Assembly (NCBI GenBank): GCA_002307215.1
Contig: DBTU01000041.1
Span: 5,451 to 69,450, forward strand
Direction of reading: 5' to 3'
Origin: Lachnoclostridium sp. UBA1308
GTDB lineage: Bacteria; Bacillota; Clostridia; Lachnospirales; Lachnospiraceae
DNA: 64,000 nucleotides
Positions 33,358-41,779 of the stretch are shown piece by piece. The first letter of the stretch is position 1. The number at the start of each line of letters is the position of its first letter. The position numbers and the translations under genes are program-made. The notes below the pieces were generated by a model. The model saw only the letters and a list, made by a program, of their open reading frames with translations, was not told the origin of the DNA and did no database searches.

Positions 33358-34671
33358 ATGAGTTTATCAGAACCTTTTTCAACGGAACGGCTAAAATTTC
33401 GCTTATTGCAGTTGAACGATTTGGAGGCAATATATAGGCAGTTTTCAGACCCTGACATGTGTAAGTATTTTAGTGATCCTCCATGTGACAGGGAGGAAGC
33501 AAAAGGTATTATTGAGCATTATCAGAGCCCTGAAGGGAAAGGACATCTTCGTTACGGTATGTTTGATATTATCACAGAGAAATTTATAGGAACCTGCGGA
33601 TATCATTATCTGGATAATGATCTGAAACAAGTAGAGATTGGCTATGACATTTGGAAAGATTATTGGAGAAAAGGTTATATCTCTGAGGCCTTGCCCGTTC
33701 TGCTTCATATTTGTTTTGAAGAACTCGAGGTTGAGTGTATCTATATTCTTGCAGATCCACAAAACAAAGCATCGATCAAAAGTGTCAGCAAGTTTGGCTT
33801 TGTTGAATGTAAACCCTGCCGAGAACTTGATGTTGAGCCACAAATATGTATGAAGCTGCTACGAACAGAATGGTATAAAGAAACCATTTTAGAGAAAGAG
33901 TTTACGAACGGATTAGGGCGAATCTCATTAAAGCATCCAATGGGTACTTTTTCATTAACTCCGGCAAGTTATATTTTGATAGAAGCTATCACTAATAACA
34001 AAGAGATATTAAATGGTATTGGTATCGACTGGGGAACCGGAATTGGTTGCTTAGCCATACTTGCTGCAAAAATAGAATTAGTTGATAAAGTATATGGTCT
34101 AGACATTTCCAAAGAAAATATATATATTGCCGCAAAAAATGCTAAGGACAACAATGTAACTGATAAAGTTTGCTTTATGCTGGCTGATTCCTATAGCCCC
34201 TTTAATGGAGAAGAGAAACAAGAATTTGATAAATTACGAGGGAAAGTTAATTTCATATTATCAAATCCACCGTCAAGTGATTGGGATGATGGATTTGGAT
34301 TTCGAAGAATTGTCTTAGAAGGGGCCAGAGAATATTTAGTAAAGAACGGGATTGTGCTTTTAAATATATCGTTTCAGTATGGGATGAAAAGAGTGGAATC
34401 CTTACATAAAAGCATGGATGGCTATAACTATATGGGAGTAGCTGCAAGTACGGATTGGGTGCCATTTGACCTAAGCCGACCTGATTTGCTGGAATGCTTA
34501 AAAATATATTCGGGAGAAGAGGTTAAGGGAGGCCTTGACTATACATTTCTTGCCGATAGAAGCAGTGAAAACAACTTTATTAATGCTCAAACTGCACTTG
34601 ATAATTATAATAAAAGAGGAGTTAGTCCTTTGACACAATGGCAAACTCACATGTTTCAATATATAGGATAA
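33358..34671 (+). CDS. fusion of GNAT acetyltransferase and class I methyltransferase
   Basis: Residues 1-172 form a RimJ/RimL-like GNAT domain: ERLKFRLLQLNDLEAIYRQF, IGYDIWKDYWRKGYISEAL (acetyl-CoA loop) and ASIKSVSKFGFVE. Residues 180-437 form a Rossmann methyltransferase with motif I GIDWGTGIGCLAILAAK, VYGLDISKENIYIA and motif IV NPPSSDW, a member of the NPP-containing group that methylates amide, amine or base nitrogens. One protein thus carries two modification activities. The ribosome site is GGAGAGG. The gene follows the AraC fusion by 43 bases but has the AT-rich local composition. Confidence 0.85.
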   Translation: MSLSEPFSTERLKFRLLQLNDLEAIYRQFSDPDMCKYFSDPPCDREEAKGIIEHYQSPEGKGHLRYGMFDIITEKFIGTCGYHYLDNDLKQVEIGYDIWKDYWRKGYISEALPVLLHICFEELEVECIYILADPQNKASIKSVSKFGFVECKPCRELDVEPQICMKLLRTEWYKETILEKEFTNGLGRISLKHPMGTFSLTPASYILIEAITNNKEILNGIGIDWGTGIGCLAILAAKIELVDKVYGLDISKENIYIAAKNAKDNNVTDKVCFMLADSYSPFNGEEKQEFDKLRGKVNFILSNPPSSDWDDGFGFRRIVLEGAREYLVKNGIVLLNISFQYGMKRVESLHKSMDGYNYMGVAASTDWVPFDLSRPDLLECLKIYSGEEVKGGLDYTFLADRSSENNFINAQTALDNYNKRGVSPLTQWQTHMFQYIG

Positions 34672-34752
34672 AATGACATATTGTTTATAGTCATTGGTTA
34701 TAGTAAATAGATATCCATCAAGAATTACACATATTGATCCAAGACGGTATAT

Positions 34753-34790
34753 GGTTTATATTGGGCATAAAACAAATCCCAATATAAACC
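34753..34790. terminator. hairpin between convergent genes
   Basis: GGTTTATATTGGG (34753-34765) pairs perfectly with CCCAATATAAACC (34778-34790). It probably terminates both converging genes, though the T run is poor. Confidence 0.7.
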
Positions 34791-34854
34791 TATTTGTTAT
34801 CAGGGCTTTATACTGGAATTTGTTCAAAATATTACAAGTTAAAATAAGAAGATA

Positions 34855-35748
34855 TTATTCATTTACCTTCAGCCATATCTCCATCTTTGAAGCCTCGGGG
34901 GTTGTATCATAATATAACTCAGCCATAAATGGTTCTGAAACTAAACTATGATTAGGCATCCATACACCAAACATGTAATCACGTGCTTTATTCAGCGCGT
35001 TTGTTGTTAGTAGGTAAAAGTTTTCTGCCTCAAAGGTACAGATAACATAATTTCCGTGGGGCATACTCCACTCAGATAAATCGGTTATTGTATCATCTGT
35101 AGAACCAAGCTCTGCTCCTGCAAAGTACGTAAAGAAGCCGGGAGTTTCACCTGGTGAAGAGACACCGGCTTCCTGTCCATTTGGCAATAAGTTTTTCATA
35201 ACTAATTTTTGCTGGTGAAACTTATCCCATAATTCACCCAATAAATCGACACCCGGAGTATCACCGATTGGATTTTGAATACTCAGACCTAAGAACACGC
35301 GGGGCGTATTCAATTGTTTTCTGCTAACCTCTAGTGTGATACCATCGGAAATTAGCGGTACATTTTCATCTACCAGACGATAGTTTAAAGAAATGTCAGG
35401 CATAAGAAAATGTGAGAGTTGACGTGGTTCGGAGCGGTAATTCTCAGGAGTCACCCCATAGGTTGACTTAAAAGTCCGCGTAAAGGTTTCATGATTCTCA
35501 AAGCCGAATTGGAAAGCCACATCGATAATTTTGCTGTTTACGTTAGCTGCCAGATAATCGGCCGCATTTGCCAGCCGGCGAAGCTTCACATATTCCATAA
35601 CCGGTTTTCCTACAAGCCTGTTAAAAAGCCGCTGATAATAAAATGGTGAGAGATATGCTACTCCAGACATTTCTTCTATTTCGATTTTCTTTGATAAATT
35701 TTCTTCAATCCAATGAATTGAGTTTTGAATTGAGTCCCATGCTTTCAT
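34855..35748 (-). CDS. AraC family regulator with GyrI-like effector domain
   Basis: Residues 1-105 hold two helix-turn-helix motifs (KKIEIEEMSGVAYLSPFYYQ; KIIDVAFQFGFENHETFTRT) ending FKSTYGVTPENYR. Residues 125-297 match the GyrI-like/AraC-E-bind effector domain, with GDTPGVDLLGELWDKF and SEWSMPHGNYVICTFEA. Such proteins (Rob, BmrR-like) sense small toxic molecules. AGGAGGTG lies six bases before the ATG at 35748. Confidence 0.9.
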   Translation of the reverse strand: MKAWDSIQNSIHWIEENLSKKIEIEEMSGVAYLSPFYYQRLFNRLVGKPVMEYVKLRRLANAADYLAANVNSKIIDVAFQFGFENHETFTRTFKSTYGVTPENYRSEPRQLSHFLMPDISLNYRLVDENVPLISDGITLEVSRKQLNTPRVFLGLSIQNPIGDTPGVDLLGELWDKFHQQKLVMKNLLPNGQEAGVSSPGETPGFFTYFAGAELGSTDDTITDLSEWSMPHGNYVICTFEAENFYLLTTNALNKARDYMFGVWMPNHSLVSEPFMAELYYDTTPEASKMEIWLKVNE

Positions 35749-35839
35749 AATAAGCACCTCCTTATGTTTATATTATCATAAATATTGGTATTTGTTTTGA
35801 CGTACAATGCTTTATTTTATATATGTATGTAAAGCCTAC

Positions 35840-35893
35840 TTGACATTTGATTTAAATGGTATTATATTACAAATGTAAAGTTGATTTTACATT
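35840..35893 (+). promoter_or_regulatory. promoter and palindromic operator of the xre gene
   Basis: TTGACA (35840-35845) and TATATT (35863-35868) are 17 bases apart. Just downstream, AATGTAAA (35872-35879) and TTTACATT (35886-35893) form a perfect inverted repeat over the likely start of transcription, which fits autoregulation by the XRE protein. Confidence 0.75.
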
Positions 35894-35913
35894 GAAAGGA
35901 AGGGAGAACATGA

Positions 35914-36123
35914 TTGAAAAATCAGATTAAGTATAGGAGAGAAGAACTTGGTCTTACACAACAAGAGCTAGCAGAAAAAGTGAGCGTCTCTAGACAAACG
36001 ATAATATCTCTTGAAGGCGGAAAGTATAATCCATCAATATTTTTGGCATATAAAATTGCCAAGGTGTTTCATCAGACGATTGAAGAAGTTTTCATTTTTG
36101 AGGAGGATGACTATGAATGTTGA
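35914..36123 (+). CDS. XRE family transcriptional regulator, 69 residues
   Basis: The whole protein is a Cro/C1 helix-turn-helix: IKYRREELGLTQQELAEKVS, VSRQTIISLEGGKYNPS and LAYKIAKVFHQTIEEVFIFEE. The start is a TTG at 35914 (the nearby ATG at 35910 gives only six codons) after AAGGGAG. It overlaps the next gene by 11 bases. Small regulators paired with a small membrane protein are common in Clostridia. Confidence 0.9.
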   Translation: MKNQIKYRREELGLTQQELAEKVSVSRQTIISLEGGKYNPSIFLAYKIAKVFHQTIEEVFIFEEDDYEC

Positions 36124-36523
36124 AAAATTTATTAAGAAGGATATCCGGTTCTCTTTGATATTTATTATGATAGGCATAGTAGCAGGTATTACAGGTTTTA
36201 TTTTTGATTACCAAAAAGGCATAATGTCTGGAATGACGATAGGGTTCCTTCCTACAGGGATTGTAATGTTGGTTCTTTATAAATATGCGCTGAAAAAACC
36301 TGAAATGAGGAAGAATATTGAGCTTGAAAAAGAGGAGAGGAATATCTTTATTAATACAAAAGCCGGTTATACAGCATTTTGGTTAAGTTATTTTTATATT
36401 TTTATTTCGATTATTTTATATAACACTATAAAAATACCATTTTTGCATTTTCTTAAAATAACAATAATCTTTATGCCTGTCGCATACTTCTCATTAGTAA
36501 TATATTATCATAAAAAATATTAA
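36113..36523 (+). CDS. small integral membrane protein paired with the XRE regulator
   Basis: The 136-residue protein has four predicted membrane helices (about 12-30, 38-58, 88-108, 113-131), with a charged loop KKPEMRKNIELEKEERNIF between helices two and three. GGAGG lies six bases before the ATG at 36113, inside the end of the xre gene, so translation is coupled. The function is unknown; similar pairs respond to envelope or antibiotic stress. Confidence 0.8.
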   Translation: MNVEKFIKKDIRFSLIFIMIGIVAGITGFIFDYQKGIMSGMTIGFLPTGIVMLVLYKYALKKPEMRKNIELEKEERNIFINTKAGYTAFWLSYFYIFISIILYNTIKIPFLHFLKITIIFMPVAYFSLVIYYHKKY

Positions 36524-36537
36524 TCAAATCACGGTAA

Positions 36538-36587
36538 AATATTAGCTCACCGTTACAGATATCAAAGTCTGTTGGTGAGCTAATATT
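36538..36587. terminator. terminator after the xre-membrane protein pair
   Basis: AATATTAGCTCACC (36538-36551) pairs perfectly with GGTGAGCTAATATT (36574-36587), followed by CTTTCTTT. It also lies before the end of the convergent P-loop gene. Confidence 0.88.
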
Positions 36588-36651
36588 CTTTCTTTACTCA
36601 AACGAAAGAGAAGGTTATCTTTTTACATTACTATAAATGGATGATTCAAAA

Positions 36652-37320
36652 TCATTCATTCAATCTAAAGTGTTTCGCCAGAGCCCCTAAAGTTTCAGCC
36701 TTGGTGTCTTTCTCAGCATCAGACCTTACCAACGTAAAGAATCCACTATTGGAATATTCATCGTAATGCTCTTTGCTATTTACCCGTGCGATACATGCTT
36801 TATAATTCTTCATTGTGATCTCGGGATTGTTGGCCTGCAGAATCTGTTGTCTTATAAAAATCTTATCCGGATCATGGCGATCAAAAAACTTCTCAACGGA
36901 CATGACCTGCGGCGACAGCATAACAGCCACTTGATGATAGTCTGCAATCTCATGCAATATATCAAGCGGTATGTTCGTATCCACAATCACTTTTTGATTT
37001 TGCGATATACGAATCAATTCTGCCACTTCAAGCTCAGCAGCTTCCCGTGCACCACCAAGTATCCAGTTATCATATTCTTCCGGTGTCCTATTGATAAATT
37101 CCTGCCAATCTTTCATTGTCCGAAAATAACACAAATTTGGTTGACGTTCCGGCACTATAACTTCATCAGCAACTGTTGAGTGATAGTTTTCTCCACATGG
37201 AACCAGCCCATATTTCTCTGCCAGCAGGGATACCATTGTTGATTTACCCGCGTAGGAGGTGCCGGTAATAAACATCACATTTTTTAAGTAATACTTTATA
37301 ATATTGTTTTCTATCTTCAT
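36652..37320 (-). CDS. P-loop kinase-like NTPase
   Basis: A Walker A loop GTSYAGKST (about residues 19-27) is followed by the 'lid' helices of a nucleotide- or small-molecule kinase fold; NQKVIVDTNIP may be the Walker B strand. No characterised kinase family could be assigned. The middle (FRTMKDWQEFINRTPEEYD) and the FIRQQILQANNPEI stretch look specific to a Firmicutes family of unknown function. GGAG lies upstream of the ATG. Confidence 0.75.
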   Translation of the reverse strand: MKIENNIIKYYLKNVMFITGTSYAGKSTMVSLLAEKYGLVPCGENYHSTVADEVIVPERQPNLCYFRTMKDWQEFINRTPEEYDNWILGGAREAAELEVAELIRISQNQKVIVDTNIPLDILHEIADYHQVAVMLSPQVMSVEKFFDRHDPDKIFIRQQILQANNPEITMKNYKACIARVNSKEHYDEYSNSGFFTLVRSDAEKDTKAETLGALAKHFRLNE

Positions 37321-37469
37321 CTAATTATCTCCGTTATTCTACAGTTAATAAGCTTATGCTGTTGCATAAGCACAATTGATTCATTAATGATTACTTCCAT
37401 TTGGATTACTCACTAACGTAATCTATTACCATAGAATATGAAGAGCTTCCACATGTTCTTATCCTCCTC

Positions 37470-38015
37470 TTACTGAAACCACTCATCACATAATAGAGTG
37501 ATAGAATCGCGCTGCTTTTCTATATCCGACCTGTCATTTATCCGGCAGAAATAAGCACTCCCTTTTTCCTCGATTTCCATATGACCATAAAAATGATTGA
37601 TGCTTTTTATAATTTCCTCACATTCCGTAGGATTTGAGCCTGTTCGGAGAGCAATCACATAACCCTTAGGTTTATGAATTACTTCTACTCTATTCGGATT
37701 CGTGTTGCTATAGGGTGTGCACCTATCTATGAAAACCTTCATCTGCCCCGGAACGTCAGCCCAATAAGATGGTACAACAGTCAGCATCACATCAGATTGG
37801 AAAATGGAGTGAACAATTGATTCGACATTATCGTCTTGACAGCATATACCATCAATATGGCATGCTTTACAACCAATACAATAATTAATTCTTTTATCTC
37901 CAAGACAAATAGATTCAACAATGTGTATTTTAGATAATTGCTCTGCTATAATTTCAGTAATGAGAGAAGTCGCACCATCCTTTTTAGGACTCCCATCTAA
38001 TAACAAGACTTTCAT
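37470..38015 (-). CDS. flavodoxin-fold NAD(P)H-dependent FMN reductase, iron-sulfur flavoprotein-like
   Basis: The flavodoxin fold begins with KVLLLDGSPKKDGATSLITE (FMN phosphate loop). A cysteine cluster CIGCKACHIDGICC (about residues 47-60) is typical of flavoproteins such as the NADPH-dependent FMN reductases of anaerobes. VPSYWADVPGQMKVFIDRC is the second FMN loop. The enzyme probably moves electrons or reduces a xenobiotic. GGAGG precedes the ATG at 38015. Confidence 0.88.
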   Translation of the reverse strand: MKVLLLDGSPKKDGATSLITEIIAEQLSKIHIVESICLGDKRINYCIGCKACHIDGICCQDDNVESIVHSIFQSDVMLTVVPSYWADVPGQMKVFIDRCTPYSNTNPNRVEVIHKPKGYVIALRTGSNPTECEEIIKSINHFYGHMEIEEKGSAYFCRINDRSDIEKQRDSITLLCDEWFQ

Positions 38016-38113
38016 GTTTCCCTCCAAATAATTATCTACTGTAATTAGCTACCCAAAAGTGAGATTTATTTAAAATCAGATATTCAATGCTTTAGGTTTC
38101 TTAGTTAGCTTTA

Positions 38114-38358
38114 TCATCTGCATCCGGCGATTTTATCAAGCCTTATTCTGCTTTCACAATCCACTGGAATTCTTCTTTCAACAATTTCACAAGGATAATC
38201 TGGGCATACTCCACAGTTTTCGATAGTGCGTACACGTGCACAATTTCTGATTTCACAGTCACCGCACATTTTTGTGCTGTCATTTTGACCCCAGAAGCAA
38301 CCTTCACACGTTATATCCTTTTGTGGCATAACAAGCCACAGTAAGATATGTAATCCAT
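38114..38358 (-). pseudogene. DUF3795 gene with internal deletion and frameshift
   Basis: An ATG at 38358 after GGAGGAGAAC reads MDYISYCGLLCHK, the normal start of DUF3795 proteins, then stops. The rest of the family pattern is found in another frame from 38329: CEGCFWGQNDSTKMCGDCEI, NCARVRTIENCGVCPDYPC. About 30-40 residues that normally lie between, with the second cysteine pair, are missing. An ATG at 38329 could give a 71-residue cysteine-rich product, but it would lack the N-terminal half. Confidence 0.7.
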
Positions 38359-38686
38359 CTGTTCTCCTCCATTTTCATTCATAATTGTTACTGGTCTAGT
38401 CAGTAAAATAATATTTATTAAGTGCTGCCGATACAAACTTAATTCAGACAACAAATTAGTTATAAGCAATAAGTATAAGTTCCATAATTATATACCTTCT
38501 ATTTGGTGTTGTCACTTATTTCTCATGTTGTAGATACGGCACGTTAAGTGAAAAACTAAATTTCATTTTATATACATGATTTTACAAAAACACTAGATAC
38601 AATTGACACACAATTTAAACTATTTATTCCATTTTATAATATAATTATATAAGAAGTAAGAATATTATATCGAAGGAGGCAGGTAT

Positions 38687-39289
38687 ATGTACTTTTTTAC
38701 ACATCTTTTTATTGCAAAAGTTTTATATCGTTACTTCGCTGTAGAGGTTGAGCTGGATAAACGAGCATTTTCCTATGGAAATATTAAGCCGGATTTACCC
38801 TCACCGTATCGAAATCATCATACTCTTGAGAATTGTCTGTTAACAGTCTGTGAAAGGGCAAATCAGTTGACCGAAGAGGAAGTAACACAAGAGGAATTTT
38901 CGGAAGCACTTGGAGAGATCTGTCACTATGTATGCGACTTCTTTTGCTACTATCATCTAAACGAGGAACTTCACAACAAAAAGTTACATCATTTCTTTTA
39001 CGAGATCAGACTTCACTTAGAGCTTTTTCGTATTCGGATCAAACAGAAATTCAAGTTAAAGCCAAGTAATATGGAACCCAGAAATGATATTTCTTCAATG
39101 ATTTTACAGATGAGAAATGATTATTTTAGCCAACCCAAAAGTATACATAGAGATATCGAGTATGCATTTACTTCAACGATATGGGTCTGTGAATCCATAA
39201 TTTATTACTATAAATATTTCTCGGTTCTTGCGAGCGAGGCAACAATGGCACTCTATTCTTTCTTAATCAAAGAGGGAGGCAGTATATGA
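38687..39289 (+). CDS. zinc-dependent phospholipase C-like protein
   Basis: The protein resembles the zinc-dependent phospholipase C/S1-P1 nuclease-like family of Clostridia: FTHLFIAKVLYRYF at the start, YGNIKPDLPSPYRNHHT, and GEICHYVCDFFCYYHLNEE, where His and Asp residues would bind zinc. Members are often annotated so without biochemical proof. AAGGAGG precedes the ATG. Its TGA overlaps the next ATG by four bases, so it is the first gene of a four-gene envelope operon. Confidence 0.75.
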   Translation: MYFFTHLFIAKVLYRYFAVEVELDKRAFSYGNIKPDLPSPYRNHHTLENCLLTVCERANQLTEEEVTQEEFSEALGEICHYVCDFFCYYHLNEELHNKKLHHFFYEIRLHLELFRIRIKQKFKLKPSNMEPRNDISSMILQMRNDYFSQPKSIHRDIEYAFTSTIWVCESIIYYYKYFSVLASEATMALYSFLIKEGGSI

Positions 39290-40428
39290 AAGTTGCATTA
39301 TTTGCAGATACTTATCTACCCCAGATTAATGGAGTTACGAATACACTGACCAAACTAATACAGTATTACGAGACGGCCGGAATAGAATACAAAATATATG
39401 CACCAAAATATGATATGGAATTGCAGGATTCCAATATTGAACGCTTTCTTAGTATCAAATTTATCCTGTACCCTGAAAACAGGGTTGCATTTCCTAACAC
39501 ATTTCGAATTTCTGCATCACTCTCGGCTTTTCAGCCTGATATTATTCATATCATGACAGAATTTAATATGGGGATAGCAGGATTAAACTATGGAAAAAAG
39601 CATGGAATTCCTACCATATCCAACTATACTACCAATTTTGGACAATATACAGATTACTACAGAATGAATTTCCTTAAACAGCCGATATGGAATTATTTAA
39701 AATGGTTTCATACGCAAAATGATATTACACTCTGCCCTTCCAATGCTGCACAAAAGCTCTTGTTTAACCATGGAATTAATAATACGAAAATATTTAGCAG
39801 AGGTATTGATTTTAAGAGCTTTCATCCAATGTATCGAAATGAGCGGTTAAGAAATGAGCTCGGGATAACCGATAAGGTTACCTTTCTCTATGTTGGCCGG
39901 GTATCCTATGAAAAGGATTTGGATGTCCTTAGTAGGAGCTATCATAGCATCCGACAAAAATACAAGGGGCAGGTTGCTATGGTGATAACCGGAGATGGCC
40001 CTTACCTGGATAAATGTAAACAAATGTTTCCAAAGGATACCATTTTTACCGGGTTTAAAAAAGGGAAGGATCTTTCTGAAATCTATGCCTCGTGCGACAT
40101 CTTTGTCTGTCCATCCTCTACGGAAACCTTCGGTAATGTTATTCTGGAAGCAATGGCCTCCGGAATTCCGGTAATAGGAGCGGATGCCGGTGGAGTAGGG
40201 GAAATTATTATGCAGGGGGAAACAGGCGTTAAGTTTTCAGAGAGAAATGTTGAAGAGCTTACAAAGTGCATGGATGAACTCATCAGAGATGTGGATTTAA
40301 GAACTTATCTTAAGGAAAACGCACTTGAATTCAGTTCAAAGAGGTCCTGGAATAAGGTGTTTGACGGATTGATTGATATCTATCAAGAAATATTAATAAA
40401 GAAGGGGTTGAGCTACATAGGAGCTTAA
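39286..40428 (+). CDS. glycosyltransferase family 4, glycolipid mannosyl/glucosyltransferase-like
   Basis: This GT-B enzyme begins MKVALFADTYLPQINGVTNT, as do GT4 enzymes that act on diacylglycerol or phosphatidylinositol. The donor domain has LYVGRVSYEKDLDVLSRSY and the E-x7-E motif (ETFGNVILEAMASG, near residues 279-287) that binds the nucleotide sugar. Overlap with the phospholipase-like gene and an adjacent UDP-glucose dehydrogenase suggest it makes a membrane glycolipid, perhaps with UDP-glucuronate as donor. Confidence 0.9.
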   Translation: MKVALFADTYLPQINGVTNTLTKLIQYYETAGIEYKIYAPKYDMELQDSNIERFLSIKFILYPENRVAFPNTFRISASLSAFQPDIIHIMTEFNMGIAGLNYGKKHGIPTISNYTTNFGQYTDYYRMNFLKQPIWNYLKWFHTQNDITLCPSNAAQKLLFNHGINNTKIFSRGIDFKSFHPMYRNERLRNELGITDKVTFLYVGRVSYEKDLDVLSRSYHSIRQKYKGQVAMVITGDGPYLDKCKQMFPKDTIFTGFKKGKDLSEIYASCDIFVCPSSTETFGNVILEAMASGIPVIGADAGGVGEIIMQGETGVKFSERNVEELTKCMDELIRDVDLRTYLKENALEFSSKRSWNKVFDGLIDIYQEILIKKGLSYIGA

Positions 40429-40439
40429 GGTATATCAAT

Positions 40440-41768
40440 ATGCTGAAAATTGCTATTGTTGGCAGTGGTTATGTTGGTCTTGTTACAGGAGTATGTCTTT
40501 CTGATTTTGGTTGGCAGGTTACATGCGTAGATCGGAATGAAGAAATCATTTGTAAATTAAATCAAGGAATACCGCCTATCTATGAACCCGGACTGGAGGA
40601 TTTGTTAGCAAAGAATTTACTTAACAAAAGAGTCAGTTTTACTACTGATTTATATCAGGCAGTAAATGAATGTGATATTATATTTATAGCTGTCGGTACA
40701 CCTCAAAATGAAGATGGAAGTGCTGAATTGGTGAATGTATTTGAGGTTGCGCATCAAATTGGGCGCTATATGAACAGTCATAAAATAATCGTGGATAAAT
40801 CGACTGTCCCTGTTGGAACGGGACAGTTAGTCAAGAAGATAATCAAAGAAGAGCTGGTCGCCAGAAATTTGAGTTTGAGCTTTGAAGTTATATCAAATCC
40901 TGAATTTTTAAGACAGGGCTCAGCAATTCAGGATTTTACGCATGCAGATCGTGTTGTAATTGGCGCAGAATCAGAAGAAGCGATTGCAGTTATGAAGGAA
41001 GTCTATCAGGTTTTATTTTTAAATGAAACCCCATTTCTGATTGTAAATATTGAAACTGCTGAAATGGTTAAGTATGCCTCAAATGCGTTCCTTGCGACAA
41101 AAATATCGTTTATTAATGAATTGACCGAGTTGTGTGAAAAGACTGGGGTAAACATACAGCAGGTTGGCATGGGTATGGGCATGGACGGCAGGATAAATCC
41201 GAAATTTCTCCATGCCGGGCCGGGATTTGGGGGCAGTTGTTTTCCGAAGGACACCAAAGCACTAGTGCATATCGGTAACTTATATGGGTGTAATCTTGGA
41301 ATTGTTAAGGCCACCATTGAAGCAAACGAAAAGCAGAAGAAGCGATTGGCTGAGATAGTACTTCGGGAGATGGGACATCTAAAAGGAAAAACCTTAGGTA
41401 TTCTGGGATTGGCATTCAAAAATAATACCGATGATATGAGAGAGTCCCCTGCAGTTGGTATATTGGAAGAGCTGGCTGCTCAGGGTGCGCAGTTTCGCGT
41501 ATATGATCCGAAGGCAATGCAAAATGCTGCTAAATTATTTGAAAACAGGAGCATTTCGGTCATCAAATACTGCATGGATGAATATGATGCTTCGCTTGAA
41601 GTAGATGCTTTGATTCTAATGACGGAATGGAATCAATTTCGAAGCTTAAACCTCGATAAGATAAGAAAGGCTATGAAAGGAAAGTTCTTCTTTGATTTTA
41701 GAAATATTTATTCAAAGGAACCAATGGAGCGAAAAGGTTTTCAATATTATTCAGTAGGTAGAGGCTAA
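40440..41768 (+). CDS. UDP-glucose 6-dehydrogenase
   Basis: The enzyme oxidises UDP-glucose to UDP-glucuronate with two NAD+. The N-terminal Rossmann motif is GSGYVGLVTG. Other marks are YEPGLEDLL, the VDKSTVPVGT strand, NPEFLRQGSAIQDF and the catalytic Cys267 in PGFGGSCFPKDTKAL. The 442-residue length is usual for TuaD/Ugd. It follows the GT4 gene by 11 bases and precedes the radical SAM gene by 11 bases. Confidence 0.95.
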   Translation: MLKIAIVGSGYVGLVTGVCLSDFGWQVTCVDRNEEIICKLNQGIPPIYEPGLEDLLAKNLLNKRVSFTTDLYQAVNECDIIFIAVGTPQNEDGSAELVNVFEVAHQIGRYMNSHKIIVDKSTVPVGTGQLVKKIIKEELVARNLSLSFEVISNPEFLRQGSAIQDFTHADRVVIGAESEEAIAVMKEVYQVLFLNETPFLIVNIETAEMVKYASNAFLATKISFINELTELCEKTGVNIQQVGMGMGMDGRINPKFLHAGPGFGGSCFPKDTKALVHIGNLYGCNLGIVKATIEANEKQKKRLAEIVLREMGHLKGKTLGILGLAFKNNTDDMRESPAVGILEELAAQGAQFRVYDPKAMQNAAKLFENRSISVIKYCMDEYDASLEVDALILMTEWNQFRSLNLDKIRKAMKGKFFFDFRNIYSKEPMERKGFQYYSVGRG

Positions 41769-41779
41769 AGGAGACACCG

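Noticed and set aside
17460..38550. Similarity between CACGCGTTAAGTGAA near 17469 and CACGTTAAGTGAA near 38536
   Set aside because: The shared part is only about 13 bases and flanks do not match; too short to claim a repeat family.
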